From Saprospiraceae bacterium (GTDB taxonomy: Bacteria; Bacteroidota; Bacteroidia; Chitinophagales; Saprospiraceae): DNA of 58,544 nucleotides. The stretch lies in the NCBI GenBank assembly GCA_013002625.1, contig JABDJE010000319.1, positions 1 through 58,544 of the forward strand, given 5' to 3'. The translations under genes were made by a program, and so were the position numbers. The first letter of the stretch is position 1; every line of letters begins with the position of its first letter. The notes under the pieces were generated by a model. That model ran no database searches. It was not told where the DNA came from and saw only the letters and a list, made by a program, of their open reading frames with translations. Positions 30,459 to 43,193 of the stretch are shown here, piece after piece.

Positions 30459-30545
30459 GTTTTTATGCCTTTTCTCTTGAAGCATTAAAGCTTTCTTCAT
30501 ACCTTAGTCGAATAATTCGGTTATTTTAAGTCGTATTTTTCGTCT

Positions 30546-31718
30546 ATGTATCAACGCGCTATCCTACATATGGATCTTGATTCGTTCTTCGTCTCTGTTG
30601 AATGCCTGAAAAACAGCAGCTTTAAAGGTCTGCCACTTATTATTGGAGGGACCAGTAATAGAGGCGTTGTATCCTCTTGCAGCTATGAGGCACGAAGGTT
30701 TGGTGTGCATTCTGCTATGCCTATGAAAATGGCCCTGCGTTTATGCCCCGATGCTATTGTATTGAAGGGTGATATGGATAGTTATTCACAGTATTCACGA
30801 ATGGTAACAGAAATCATTGCTGAAGACGCTCCCATATATGAGAAAGCATCTATCGATGAATTCTATCTTGACCTAAGCGGGATGGACGAACACTTTGGAT
30901 GTTTTAGTTGGTCCAAAGAGCTGAGAGGACGTATTATAAAAGATACCGGGCTGCCCATTTCTTTCGGACTCTCCGTAAATAAATTGGTATCTAAAGTTGG
31001 TACAGGTGAAGCCAAACCCAATGGTGAAAAACAAATCAACAGAGGAAAAGAAAAAGCCTTTCTCTTTCCACTATCCGTTAGAAAGATTCCCGGTATCGGG
31101 AAAGAGACATACAAAAAGCTAAGCTTCATGGGTGTGCGAAAAATCAAAACACTCAGTGAAATCCCTCCACGTTTACTGGAGCGTGAGTTTGGCAAACACG
31201 GAAGGAAGTTGTGGGAAAAAGCACACGGACACGATAGCGCACCCGTTGTCCCCTACAGTGAACAAAAGTCTATGTCAAAGGAGAGAACCTTTACCGAAGA
31301 CACCCTGGATTTTCGCTTTATGCGTAATATGCTTTTAAAGATGGTGGACGAGTTGGCTTTTGACCTCCGTGCTTCCAATCGTCTAACATCTTGCGTAACA
31401 GTCAAAATCCGATATGCCGATTTTAACACCTATACACGCCAGCGACGGATTGCATATACCGCCAATGAAACCGTCTTGTCAAGACATATCTGTGAATTGT
31501 TCGACCAACTTAATGAACGCCGCCAGCTTATCCGTCTGATTGGCGTCAAGTTTAGCGGACTGGTCTACGGCAATTACCAGATTAGCATTTTCGATGATAC
31601 ACTGAAAGCCATTTCCCTTATGGAAAGAAAGGATCATATCCGGAAAAGATTCGGAAAAGATAAAATACTACGCGCATCATACCTGCCTCAAATAAAAAAA
31701 ATTGGTCGGAGTGGATAA
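30546..31718 (+). CDS. dinB: DNA polymerase IV (Y-family)
   Basis: ILHMDLDSFFVSVE, SSCSYEARRFGVHSAMP, YEKASIDEFYLDLSG, KIPGIGKETYKKL. Confidence 0.95.
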   Translation: MYQRAILHMDLDSFFVSVECLKNSSFKGLPLIIGGTSNRGVVSSCSYEARRFGVHSAMPMKMALRLCPDAIVLKGDMDSYSQYSRMVTEIIAEDAPIYEKASIDEFYLDLSGMDEHFGCFSWSKELRGRIIKDTGLPISFGLSVNKLVSKVGTGEAKPNGEKQINRGKEKAFLFPLSVRKIPGIGKETYKKLSFMGVRKIKTLSEIPPRLLEREFGKHGRKLWEKAHGHDSAPVVPYSEQKSMSKERTFTEDTLDFRFMRNMLLKMVDELAFDLRASNRLTSCVTVKIRYADFNTYTRQRRIAYTANETVLSRHICELFDQLNERRQLIRLIGVKFSGLVYGNYQISIFDDTLKAISLMERKDHIRKRFGKDKILRASYLPQIKKIGRSG

Positions 31719-31720
31719 GT

Positions 31721-32029
31721 TTAATCTAAACTATCCCTATCAAAGCGTTCAACCGTGCCAATAATGTGATCGGGCGCAATGGGTTTGGAAGGCCTTGAAG
31801 GGAAAATCAATGTATCCATTAGATCTGCATTGATCCATTGATCGATGAGCGAATCAACATGAGCTTCCGCATCAGCAAGGGCGCGCTCTACACATTCATC
31901 ATCCTTAAATGCAAACAATTGATTTTTGCGCTCTTCATACATAAGATTGATCAGCTCCTTTCTATCAGGCAAATCGGGTCCACAAGAGCAAAATAAAAAA
32001 CACAATAATATGGACACGAGGCTTTTCAT
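31721..32029 (-). CDS. small predicted lipoprotein
   Basis: [19 protein letters not shown] lipobox; ATGA overlap with upstream ORF. Confidence 0.6.
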   Translation of the reverse strand: MKSLVSILLCFLFCSCGPDLPDRKELINLMYEERKNQLFAFKDDECVERALADAEAHVDSLIDQWINADLMDTLIFPSRPSKPIAPDHIIGTVERFDRDSLD

Positions 32030-32277
32030 TTATTAATCAGATTGTTGATTTTTTCAATTTGAACAGCAGTTACAGAATCAATAGCTGACTGGAGATAATC
32101 CGAATAATTTAAGGCGCAAAGACTGTCCGCAATCGTAGATAAAGAATCTTTGTGCGCCCTGAATAAACTATCAGCTGTACGCTGACTGTCTTTCTCAATA
32201 GCCAAGCGCTCATACTCGCCACAGCCAAAACTGAGGTAGATGAAAAAACAGATAATATAAAAACCAATAGGCTTCAA
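32026..32277 (-). CDS. small predicted lipoprotein
   Basis: [16 protein letters not shown] lipobox; TTG start overlapping the lptB stop (TTGA). Confidence 0.55.
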   Translation of the reverse strand: MKPIGFYIICFFIYLSFGCGEYERLAIEKDSQRTADSLFRAHKDSLSTIADSLCALNYSDYLQSAIDSVTAVQIEKINNLINK

Positions 32278-33017
32278 TCCAGTGAAATGTTTTTCTTTTT
32301 CAATTCAAAATTACGTCCTAAATAAACCTTTCTGACAATCTCATCTTCAGCCAGTTGCTCAGCAGTACCAGTCTTTAGAATTTTACCCTCAAACATCAAA
32401 TAAGCCCGGTCAGTAATACTCAATGTCTCCTGAACATTATGATCAGTAATCAGGATGCCGATATTTTTTTGCTTTAGCTTAGAGACAATGGATTGAATGT
32501 CCTCAACAGCAATAGGATCAATACCTGCGAAAGGTTCATCGAGAAGAATAAACTTAGGAGAAGAAGCAAGGGCTCGTGCTATTTCCGTTCGTCGACGCTC
32601 GCCTCCAGATAGTGAATCACCAATATTATTACGCACCTTTTCCAAACCAAACTCATTGATCAGTTCATGCATCCGATCAACTTGTTCCGCTTTGGATAGA
32701 TCGGTCATTTCTAAAATGGCTTTTAGGTTGTCTTCAACTGTCAACTTGCGAAATACAGAAGCTTCCTGTGGCAAATATCCGATCCCTTTACGGGCACGCT
32801 TGTACATAGGATAAGAGGTAATATCAAGATCATCAACAAAAACATTTCCACCATCAGGTTTTACAAATCCTACCATCATATAAAAGGTAGTCGTCTTACC
32901 TGCACCGTTGGGCCCTAAAAGCCCTACAATCTCACCCTGCTTTACATCAATGGATACCGATTGTACTACAGTACGATGACCATATTTCTTAACTAAATTC
33001 TCAGATCTAAGCTCCAT
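32274..33017 (-). CDS. lptB: LPS export ABC transporter ATP-binding protein
   Basis: [78 protein letters not shown]. Confidence 0.96.
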   Translation of the reverse strand: MELRSENLVKKYGHRTVVQSVSIDVKQGEIVGLLGPNGAGKTTTFYMMVGFVKPDGGNVFVDDLDITSYPMYKRARKGIGYLPQEASVFRKLTVEDNLKAILEMTDLSKAEQVDRMHELINEFGLEKVRNNIGDSLSGGERRRTEIARALASSPKFILLDEPFAGIDPIAVEDIQSIVSKLKQKNIGILITDHNVQETLSITDRAYLMFEGKILKTGTAEQLAEDEIVRKVYLGRNFELKKKNISLD

Positions 33018-34602
33018 CCAATAATGTTTTTAAATTCACTGTTAACTCAAGATCCCACCCTTCTTTCAGATCCTCTAAAGTTAATACACCCTGTCTTTCC
33101 GATCTGCGTCGATCGTAAAAACTTCCAGGCGACCAACGCCCATCTCCATTGCTGTCTTCAATAATCTTTAATTGATAACTTCCGGCTTTCATCTTGGTGA
33201 ACTCAAGATAGGAAGTATCAATGGACATTTCTCTGACCAAATTATTCTTATTCAGAAGTTGGGCAATATAAAGCCCATTGTCAAGGCTATCTAATGTAAT
33301 TCCAATGCGCCCGAACTTGGATGCATCATGAGTTTTAAGTGTGAGATCCAAAGTATCCGAATTAATCTGTCCGTATAAACCAGACAGGGCGCCCGGGTGT
33401 ACGGTTAATTCGTAATTGTTATTTGATTTTACCTCAGCAATAATTTCCAACTGTCTAACATTTGAAAATGCTTCCATCTTCACTTTATTCCCTGATGTGT
33501 CCCTTAATGAAATCAAGCTCGTGTCGATGCCCCTTAAAGGGATATTCATTTCGATTTTGACTGTATCATCTGCATGGAATTGAATCATTTTCATCCTCGG
33601 ATCAAAATATGAAATAGATGATGTATTCGGCCCTTTACGCGCCTTTTTGTACTTAAGTGTATCCGTCCTGTCCTCTAATTCAATAATTATGTCAAAGCTA
33701 TCCTGACGGGATGCATCATGATATAGAAAAAGCGTATCTCTTAAAATTTCGGTGAAATATTTGACGCTGTCCTCACTTAAACTTAAGCTATAATTGATAG
33801 GAGCTCGATCATACTTTATTTTGTAAATACCACTTTTGTCATGGCGATAATCCACCAGCCTTAACGCTTCCTCTTCATCAAAAAGGAATAGTTCAAGTGC
33901 ATTATTCATTGTGTCGCTTGTATATATGAGCCTATCAAAAAATGCAACCTGTTCTCCTGGTAAATCGTATGTATAGCTTACATTATTGTCTAGCAATCCA
34001 AATATTTGAAATGTATCGGACCGCATATTTTTTATTAAAAATTTTCCATCCTTGTCAGATTTGGCAAAATAAAACGGTTTTTGATTGTACAGTACAGAGT
34101 CTCCAAGATCATCATAAACCACCACAGTGGCATCTTTCACAGGTTTGCCTGAAAGTTCATCGAAGACAGTTCCTCCGATTTCAAGGGAATCAATGATATC
34201 CCCGGTTGAGAAAACAAAAACTTGATTTTTAAGTATGTTACCCGCTGAAAAATCCTTGATCGCATTTCCATAATTTATCTGGTAGGTCACGTCCTCCTTG
34301 AGAATCTCGTCTTCCGGAAATTCAAAAATGACCGCCTTCCCTTTTGTATTTACAGTAAATGGCTTTGTCAATGGCGGCGACACTACAATTTCTTTTAATG
34401 GATTTGAGACCGTCACCCATTCATTAAACTCAAGTCTGATTTCAGTTTTATTAAAATTGGTTTGGTAATTAGCATCCGAAAGAGCCCATAGAATTTCTGG
34501 TGGGGTTGTGTCATTGGGTCCACCTCCAGGTGCACCAAATTTTGCACAACCCATAACGATAACAGAGATTGTCAGTAGATAGTATTTTCCTTTTTCTAAC
34601 AC
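33007..34602 (-). CDS. Ig-like (SbsA-type) domain lipoprotein
   Basis: Lipobox [21 protein letters not shown]; beta-rich repeats; overlaps lptB by 11 nt. Confidence 0.8.
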   Translation of the reverse strand: MLEKGKYYLLTISVIVMGCAKFGAPGGGPNDTTPPEILWALSDANYQTNFNKTEIRLEFNEWVTVSNPLKEIVVSPPLTKPFTVNTKGKAVIFEFPEDEILKEDVTYQINYGNAIKDFSAGNILKNQVFVFSTGDIIDSLEIGGTVFDELSGKPVKDATVVVYDDLGDSVLYNQKPFYFAKSDKDGKFLIKNMRSDTFQIFGLLDNNVSYTYDLPGEQVAFFDRLIYTSDTMNNALELFLFDEEEALRLVDYRHDKSGIYKIKYDRAPINYSLSLSEDSVKYFTEILRDTLFLYHDASRQDSFDIIIELEDRTDTLKYKKARKGPNTSSISYFDPRMKMIQFHADDTVKIEMNIPLRGIDTSLISLRDTSGNKVKMEAFSNVRQLEIIAEVKSNNNYELTVHPGALSGLYGQINSDTLDLTLKTHDASKFGRIGITLDSLDNGLYIAQLLNKNNLVREMSIDTSYLEFTKMKAGSYQLKIIEDSNGDGRWSPGSFYDRRRSERQGVLTLEDLKEGWDLELTVNLKTLLDGA

Positions 34603-34619
34603 GGCTATATAACTTGAAT

Positions 34620-35528
34620 TTAATCGGTTCTATTACGTGGATGATATATTAAAAGGGTGTCCCTTAGGTACTGTCGATCCACATGTGTATAAAATTCAGT
34701 AGTCAGAATGGATTCATGGCCCAGCATATCCTGAACAGCTCTTAAATCAGCTCCACCTTCAACCAAATGGGTAGCAAATGAATGCCTGAAAGTATGTGGG
34801 CTCACCTTCTTTTTTATACCAGCCAGAGCAGCCAGGTTTTTAATAATTGTAAATACCATTACTCTGGTAAGCGGCTTCCCCCTTCTATTTAAATAAACAT
34901 AATCTTCGAACCCATCCTGAATCTTTTGATTTGATCGATAATGATCTATATAAATCTGATTCTGACGAATCGCTTCTTTGGCAATTGGGATGATGCGTTC
35001 CTTATTATTCTTACCCAACACCTTTATGTATTCAATATCAGGATAAAATTCAGATAGTTTCAAATTGATTAATTCACTCACCCTCAACCCACATGCATAG
35101 AGGGTTTCGATCATAGCCTTATTGCGATGACCCAGGTCGTCAGATAAATCTATGGCCTGAATAATGGCATTGATCTCTTCATAAGAAAGGACTTCAGGAA
35201 TCTTACGTTTTAATTTCGGCCCTTCAATAAGTTCGGTAGGATCGTCGTTGATAAGATTCTCAATGAGCAGGTATTTATAAAATGCTTTTATACCTGAAAG
35301 TATTCTGGCTTGCGTCCGATCTCCCAATCCCAGATCATTGATGTAGTGTATAAACGCTACCAGATGATCGTGCTTGATGTGAGTTGGACCCGGATCTTTT
35401 TCAACTTCAGCCAAAAAATTTTGAAACTTACGAATGTCCCGAATATAAGCATCTACGGAATGCTTTGACATTGCCCGTTCTAACGCTAAATAAGATTCAA
35501 ATCCAGATATGGAAGAATTCCAGTCCAT
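34620..35528 (-). CDS. xerD: site-specific tyrosine recombinase XerD-like
   Basis: LYACGLRVSELINLKLSE, PHTFRHSFATHLVEGGADLRAVQDMLGHESILTTEFYTHV; start MDWNSS preferred over the track start. Confidence 0.9.
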   Translation of the reverse strand: MDWNSSISGFESYLALERAMSKHSVDAYIRDIRKFQNFLAEVEKDPGPTHIKHDHLVAFIHYINDLGLGDRTQARILSGIKAFYKYLLIENLINDDPTELIEGPKLKRKIPEVLSYEEINAIIQAIDLSDDLGHRNKAMIETLYACGLRVSELINLKLSEFYPDIEYIKVLGKNNKERIIPIAKEAIRQNQIYIDHYRSNQKIQDGFEDYVYLNRRGKPLTRVMVFTIIKNLAALAGIKKKVSPHTFRHSFATHLVEGGADLRAVQDMLGHESILTTEFYTHVDRQYLRDTLLIYHPRNRTD

Positions 35529-35598
35529 TTGCTGGTAAAGATGGAAAAAACACCGTGGAGGGAGAAGTAAACATTCTATAAAAGTGTATAAAAGCAAA

Positions 35599-35624
35599 AA
35601 ACCCTACCCGAGGGCAGAGTTTCT
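35599..35624 (-). terminator. possible terminator of the Gfo/Idh gene
   Basis: Minus strand AAACTCTGCCCTCGGGTAGGGTTTTTT: imperfect stem plus T-run. Confidence 0.5.
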
Positions 35625-35705
35625 TGTTAAATCCATTTTTCACTATCTGTTATTAAGACAGATCAATTGTCCTTTACCCCTATGCAAAAGCATAAAAACT
35701 TTGAT

Positions 35706-36860
35706 TTATTTCATTTTTATCCATTTCTGCTCTGAATTTCCTGATTCAATCGCTTTATAAATGAATTCCATTCCTCGAACACCATCCTCTATTTTGGGAA
35801 AATCATCAAAAATTGGATCAACCTGATAGCCTTCGATACGTGCTCTGATGCAATGCGCCACATTTCTATAAATATTTGCAAAAGCCTCTAGATATCCTTC
35901 GGGATGTCCCGCAGGTATTCTTGCATGTGCTTCTGCTTCAGGATAAAGATCTCCCACACCTGTTCTCAAAATTTGCATAGGCTTGTTCAACCATTTTACC
36001 TTAAGGCTGTTGGGTGACATTTGATGCCACTCCAGGCCTGCATGTTCACCGTAAACTCTTATAGAAAGTGCATTTTCTTCTCCCGCAGAAATTTGTGATG
36101 CATACAATATCCCCCGAGCACCATTTGAAAATCTGAGAAGAATATTACCATCATCATCCAGCCGCCGACCTTCAACCAAGGTGCTGATGTCAGCACAAAG
36201 CGCTTCAATTTTAAGCCCAGTAATATATTCTGCAAGGTTTTCGGCATGTGTGCCAATATCGCCCATTGCTCCAGCGATGCCTGACTTTGATGGATCTGTA
36301 CGCCAACTGGCTTGTTTCTGATCGGTCTCTTCAAGAAGCGTTGAAAGCCAGCCTTGTGGATATTCAACAACAACTTTTCTCACCTTGCCGATTTCACCAT
36401 GTTTGATCATTTGTCGAGCCTGCTTGACCATTGGGTAACCCGTGTAGTTATGCGTCAGCGCAAATATTTGATTTGAATTATTTACAATTTTATTTAACGC
36501 ATAAGCTTCCTCAAGATTAAAGCTGAGGGGTTTATCACAAATGACATGAAAACCATTCTGGATTGCCTTGGCAGCCGGTTCATAGTGCATGTGGTTTGGC
36601 GTCACAATAGAGACTAAATCCATACGCTTATCAGGTCCTAATTGATTTTCCTTTTCGAACATTTCGTCAAAACTTCCATAGATCCTGTCAGGTTCGAGAA
36701 AGAAGTCCAGACCGGATAACCTTGACTTTTCGGGGTTGCTGCTAAAAGCGCCACATACCAATTCAATTTGCCCATCCAATGCAGCCGCAATTCTATGAAC
36801 CTGGCCTATAAAAGCGCCACGACCACCTCCTACCATACCCATTCGAATTTTCCTGCTCAT
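35706..36860 (-). CDS. Gfo/Idh/MocA family oxidoreductase
   Basis: MGMVGGGRGAFIGQVHR, VSIVTPNHMHYEPA, VICDKPLSFNLEEA, GDIGTHAENLAEY. Confidence 0.93.
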   Translation of the reverse strand: MSRKIRMGMVGGGRGAFIGQVHRIAAALDGQIELVCGAFSSNPEKSRLSGLDFFLEPDRIYGSFDEMFEKENQLGPDKRMDLVSIVTPNHMHYEPAAKAIQNGFHVICDKPLSFNLEEAYALNKIVNNSNQIFALTHNYTGYPMVKQARQMIKHGEIGKVRKVVVEYPQGWLSTLLEETDQKQASWRTDPSKSGIAGAMGDIGTHAENLAEYITGLKIEALCADISTLVEGRRLDDDGNILLRFSNGARGILYASQISAGEENALSIRVYGEHAGLEWHQMSPNSLKVKWLNKPMQILRTGVGDLYPEAEAHARIPAGHPEGYLEAFANIYRNVAHCIRARIEGYQVDPIFDDFPKIEDGVRGMEFIYKAIESGNSEQKWIKMK

Positions 36861-36922
36861 ATCACACTGTATTTAAAATTGATTTTAAGTGAATTCAAAA
36901 TGCTTAAATATCATAATAATAA

Positions 36923-36930
36923 TACTTTTG
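36923..36930 (+). promoter_or_regulatory. possible -7 element TACTTTTG upstream of prfC
   Basis: TAnnTTTG match 16 bp upstream of the ATG. Confidence 0.4.
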
Positions 36931-36945
36931 CATTCATTTTAGCCT

Positions 36946-38526
36946 ATGTCATTAATTCAGGAAATAGAGAAGCGAAAAACCTTTGGCATCATTTCACATC
37001 CGGATGCAGGTAAAACTACTTTAACAGAAAAACTGCTGTTATTTGGTGGTGCCATCCAAGTTGCCGGTGCGGTGAAGTCCAATAAGATTAAAAAACACGC
37101 CACCTCAGACTTCATGGATATAGAAAGGCAAAGGGGGATTTCAGTGGCGACCTCTGTAATGGCTTTTGAATACAAGGGTAAAAAGATCAATATTCTTGAT
37201 ACGCCCGGTCACAAAGACTTCGCAGAAGATACCTATCGTACCTTGACAGCAGTAGACAGTGCTATTGTGGTAATCGACGTTGCCAAAGGTGTCGAAGAAC
37301 AAACAGAAAACCTCGTCGGTGTATGTCGTACAAGAAATACGCCCATGATCGTATTTATAAACAAACTCGATCGCGAAGGAAAAGATGGCTTCGATCTATT
37401 GGATGAAGTTGAAGGCAAATTAGGTATGAAAGTGTGTCCACTGTCCTGGCCCATCGGTATGGGGCAACGCTTCAAGGGCGTGTATAATATCTATGAAGGA
37501 AAGATACGCTTGTTCAGCGCTCATGGTAAGCAATCCGAAGAGGACACAATTGAGATCACAGACTTGTCAGATAAGATACTGGATGAAGTCCTTGGAGAGC
37601 GAGATGCAGACACCTTGCGTGAAGAAATCGAAATGATAACGGAAGTCTATCCTTCATTCGATAAGGAAGCTTATGCACAAGGGAAGTTGAACCCCGTATT
37701 TTTTGGAAGTGCCATCAATAATTTTGGTGTAAAGGAAATGCTTGATTGTTTCGTTGAAATAGCGCCTTCCCCACTCCCTCGTATTACAGAAGAAAGATCT
37801 ATTGAACCGACTGAAGATAAGTTTACAGGATTTGTTTTTAAGATTCATGCAAATATGGATCCCAAGCACAGGGATCGTATCGCCTTTATGCGAATATGTT
37901 CCGGGGTATTTAAGCGCAATACAAATTATCTTCATGTTAGACAAGGACGGAATATGAAGTTTCCGAATCCGACGATGTTTATGGCATCGAAGAAAAATAT
38001 TATTGAAGATGCTTATCCGGGTGATATTGTTGGTTTATATGATTCCGGCAACTTTAAAATAGGTGATGCGCTCACTGAAGGAGAAGAATTAAACTTCCTG
38101 GGGATTCCGTCATTCTCCCCAGAACAATTCAGATACATCAACAATGCTGATCCGATGAAGTCGAAGCAGTTAAACAAGGGTATCGATCAATTGATGGATG
38201 AAGGGGTGGCACAGCTGTTCACTAAACTGGATACCAATCGAAAAATTATTGGAACTGTCGGTGTTCTGCAATTCGATGTCATTCAATATCGATTGGAACA
38301 TGAATATGGTGCGAAATGTAATTTCGAGGGCCTGCCTATGCACAAGGCATGCTGGGTATCTTCTGACGATAAGGAGGCCATCGAAGAGCTTAAATCACGC
38401 CGAAAAAAGAATCTCGCAATCGATAAAGATGATCGCCTCGTGTATCTTGCAGAATCCGCCTGGACACTTCAAATGGCCCAGGATAATCATCCAAATGTCA
38501 ACTTCCATTTTTCAAGCGAGTTTTAA
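36946..38526 (+). CDS. prfC: peptide chain release factor 3
   Basis: [52 protein letters not shown]. Confidence 0.97.
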   Translation: MSLIQEIEKRKTFGIISHPDAGKTTLTEKLLLFGGAIQVAGAVKSNKIKKHATSDFMDIERQRGISVATSVMAFEYKGKKINILDTPGHKDFAEDTYRTLTAVDSAIVVIDVAKGVEEQTENLVGVCRTRNTPMIVFINKLDREGKDGFDLLDEVEGKLGMKVCPLSWPIGMGQRFKGVYNIYEGKIRLFSAHGKQSEEDTIEITDLSDKILDEVLGERDADTLREEIEMITEVYPSFDKEAYAQGKLNPVFFGSAINNFGVKEMLDCFVEIAPSPLPRITEERSIEPTEDKFTGFVFKIHANMDPKHRDRIAFMRICSGVFKRNTNYLHVRQGRNMKFPNPTMFMASKKNIIEDAYPGDIVGLYDSGNFKIGDALTEGEELNFLGIPSFSPEQFRYINNADPMKSKQLNKGIDQLMDEGVAQLFTKLDTNRKIIGTVGVLQFDVIQYRLEHEYGAKCNFEGLPMHKACWVSSDDKEAIEELKSRRKKNLAIDKDDRLVYLAESAWTLQMAQDNHPNVNFHFSSEF

Positions 38527-38589
38527 TGTATTGATAGTCCAAAAAGGCTTGATTTAGGTACAGCTTTATCAATATTTTCTTTTATCTAA

Positions 38590-40649
<2,060 letters not shown>

Positions 40650-40685
40650 GCGTTGAAATTGAATCACTTAAAGACTAATTTTAAA

Positions 40686-41999
40686 ATGATAGATACAACA
40701 GAGAAATTAAAGTATAAAGTAAAAGACATTTCTTTGGCTGCCTGGGGTAGAAAAGAAATAACACTTGCAGAAGCAGAAATGCCTGGATTGATGAGTTTGA
40801 GAGAAGAGTATAAAGGGCAAAAACCTCTGGCAGGCGCAAGAATAGCAGGTTGTCTGCATATGACAATTCAAACTGCCGTGCTCATCGAAACATTGGTAGA
40901 ATTGGGCGCAGACGTCACTTGGTCTTCTTGTAATATATTTTCAACGCAAGATCATGCTGCAGCGGCAATAGCAGAAGCCGGCGTTCCAGTATATGCCTGG
41001 AAAGGTATGAACGAAGAAGAATTTGATTGGTGCATCGAGCAAACATTGTTTGCATTCCCAGACAACCAGCCTCTGAATATGATTCTTGATGATGGTGGTG
41101 ACCTGACCAATATGGTATTGGATAGATTTCCGGAATTGGTACCAGGTATCAAGGGTTTGAGTGAGGAGACGACAACAGGTGTTCACAGGCTTCATGACAG
41201 AGAGAAAAATGGTACACTTCCGCTTCCAGCAATCAATATCAATGATTCTGTAACGAAATCTAAATTTGATAACAAATATGGTTGTAAGGAATCTTGTGTA
41301 GATGCTATTAGAAGAGCAACCGATATTATGATGGCTGGTAAAGTCGCAGTCGTGGCGGGATATGGTGATGTAGGAAAAGGTTCAGTGGCTTCATTAAGCG
41401 GTGCTGGTGCACGCGTCATCGTGACCGAGATTGATCCAATCTGTGCACTTCAAGCAGCTATGGATGGCTATGAGGTTAAAAAGATGATGGACGCAATTCC
41501 TGAAGCAGACATTATTGTCACTGCAACTGGAAATAAGGACATTATTTCTGCGGAGCATTTCAAAATTATGAAGGATAAGGCCATCGTTTGTAATATTGGC
41601 CATTTTGATAATGAAATCAATATGGCATGGCTTAATGAAAATTACGGTCATACAAAGGATGAAATCAAACCACAGGTGGATATGTACACACTTGATGGTA
41701 AAAATATCATTGTACTTGCAGAAGGAAGATTGGTAAATCTTGGCTGTGCAACTGGACACCCTTCATTTGTAATGTCTAACTCGTTCACTAATCAGACATT
41801 GGCTCAGCTTGAGTTATGGAACAATAGCGACCAATATGAAAACAAGGTTTATACACTACCAAAGCATCTGGATGAAAAAGTAGCCAGATTACACCTTGCA
41901 AAAATCGGTGTTGTACTGGATGTAATGACCGATGAACAATCTGAATATGTAGGGATTAAAAAAGAGGGACCTTACAAACCAGAATACTATCGATATTAA
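40686..41999 (+). CDS. ahcY: adenosylhomocysteinase
   Basis: [68 protein letters not shown]; start 40686 preferred. Confidence 0.97.
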   Translation: MIDTTEKLKYKVKDISLAAWGRKEITLAEAEMPGLMSLREEYKGQKPLAGARIAGCLHMTIQTAVLIETLVELGADVTWSSCNIFSTQDHAAAAIAEAGVPVYAWKGMNEEEFDWCIEQTLFAFPDNQPLNMILDDGGDLTNMVLDRFPELVPGIKGLSEETTTGVHRLHDREKNGTLPLPAININDSVTKSKFDNKYGCKESCVDAIRRATDIMMAGKVAVVAGYGDVGKGSVASLSGAGARVIVTEIDPICALQAAMDGYEVKKMMDAIPEADIIVTATGNKDIISAEHFKIMKDKAIVCNIGHFDNEINMAWLNENYGHTKDEIKPQVDMYTLDGKNIIVLAEGRLVNLGCATGHPSFVMSNSFTNQTLAQLELWNNSDQYENKVYTLPKHLDEKVARLHLAKIGVVLDVMTDEQSEYVGIKKEGPYKPEYYRY

Positions 42000-42021
42000 T
42001 TATCGAATGAAATAAAAATGG

Positions 42022-42052
42022 AGGCTCCGGGATTTTATGTCGGAGCCTTTTT
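42022..42052 (+). terminator. rho-independent terminator of ahcY
   Basis: AGGCTCCG-N11-CGGAGCCT followed by TTTTC. Confidence 0.88.
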
Positions 42053-42057
42053 CATTT

Positions 42058-42210
42058 CTAGGCTTCCTTATCATTCCTCCAATCCGGATTGAATTTTCTT
42101 CCATCCTTAACAAATTGGGATTTTCTAATGACCTCAGTCATTTCTGATAAAAACCTTCTTGGTTTTAAACCTTTCATATAAGGGTTTGACGATCTGTTGA
42201 AATTTAACAT
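42058..42210 (-). CDS. candidate small protein (50 aa)
   Basis: Translated by eye: MLNFNRSSNPYMKGLKPRRFLSEMTEVIRKSQFVKDGRKFNPDWRNDKEA*; protein-like composition; absent from track due to length. Confidence 0.45.
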   Translation of the reverse strand: MLNFNRSSNPYMKGLKPRRFLSEMTEVIRKSQFVKDGRKFNPDWRNDKEA

Positions 42211-42238
42211 AGTAATTGATTTTAGCATTATAAAATTT

Positions 42239-42270
42239 TATTGTTTGATATTAAATTTCACCAAACAATA
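42239..42270. repeat. perfect 9-bp inverted repeat TATTGTTTG-N14-CAAACAATA
   Basis: Direct reading; 29 bp upstream of the small ORF start. Confidence 0.8.
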
Positions 42271-42332
42271 TTTTACAATGAATACGTCTGTGGGTCCCAA
42301 ATAGTTACATATTCTGTGGATTGCTCGCCATG

Positions 42333-42361
42333 TGCTAGGAATTAATCGATATGTCCTAGCA
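42333..42361. repeat. perfect 8-bp inverted repeat TGCTAGGA-N13-TCCTAGCA
   Basis: Direct reading; no T-tract, so not terminator-like. Confidence 0.8.
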
Positions 42362-42412
42362 GAAACCCGATGAAAAAGGAAGAGGTGAAATAGAGCGTAA
42401 AGGGCTAACGGA

Positions 42413-43063
42413 TCATTTTTGCCGCTTTTTTAACTTGTTTTCGTATTTGAATAGTCTTTCATTAATGGTCTGGGCTGCTTTATCCATATCTTCTTGATTA
42501 GCATCTTTTTGTGCCACAAAGAGGTTCAATACACGTTTAAACCCAGATTTATATTCACGAGGGAAAGCTTTTGGAAAAGGAATCTCTTCTGAAGACATCA
42601 TAATCCAGTGCAGGTCATTTTCACCCTGGACCAGAAGCATATGGGCTTGATTCTGGCTTATATCTATCTTTTGTCCATCTGCTGAAAACAACAATCCAAG
42701 TTTACCTGATTTGAAATCTTTATAATCATGATCATTGATGAAATATACTTCGGAAAAGAAATAAAACTTTTCAAAAGCTGATTTGACATATTTCACATAA
42801 TCCTGCCTTTCGCTTTTTAATTCATCATAGTCGGCTTGATAACTTGCCTTGTTATCTTCAGACGAAGCCAACTCAATCTGCTTTTTGTATGCATCTAAAG
42901 TCTTCTGCTTTAAATTAAGTCTTACAATTAAGGGCAAACTTTTAAAATATTGAAGATGGGCAGTAGGTCCGGCTAAATCTTCGTGAGAGCTTGTTGTTTG
43001 TACTTGGGAGAAGCCCAAAGCCGAAACAAAAACAACCAATATTAATGTCGTCAATAATTTCAA
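42413..43063 (-). CDS. hypothetical secreted protein
   Basis: Signal peptide MKLLTTLILVVFVSALGFSQ; no recognised family. Confidence 0.7.
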   Translation of the reverse strand: MKLLTTLILVVFVSALGFSQVQTTSSHEDLAGPTAHLQYFKSLPLIVRLNLKQKTLDAYKKQIELASSEDNKASYQADYDELKSERQDYVKYVKSAFEKFYFFSEVYFINDHDYKDFKSGKLGLLFSADGQKIDISQNQAHMLLVQGENDLHWIMMSSEEIPFPKAFPREYKSGFKRVLNLFVAQKDANQEDMDKAAQTINERLFKYENKLKKRQK

Positions 43064-43166
43064 TACAATACTATTTTTTGTGGCAAGTTATAATTTAAAA
43101 ATATCAACTGTTCCATTTTAAGAATACATTAAAATTTGAAAGGACCAATTATTAACTCAGATACGA

Positions 43167-43174
43167 TATTTTTG
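43167..43174 (+). promoter_or_regulatory. possible -7 element TATTTTTG upstream of the Bat-type operon
   Basis: TAnnTTTG match 20 bp upstream of moxR start. Confidence 0.4.
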
Positions 43175-43193
43175 CTAGGCAAAAATAAATGAT

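Noticed and set aside
34620-35528. XerD-like recombinase as evidence of a mobile island
   Set aside because: It matches the housekeeping XerD type; no flanking direct repeats or phage/transposon genes visible
38198-38557. 119-aa ORF overlapping the prfC 3' end
   Set aside because: Almost wholly inside prfC in another frame; no family-like features
41394-41759. 121-aa ORF antisense to ahcY
   Set aside because: Lies inside a highly conserved gene and has no plausible homology
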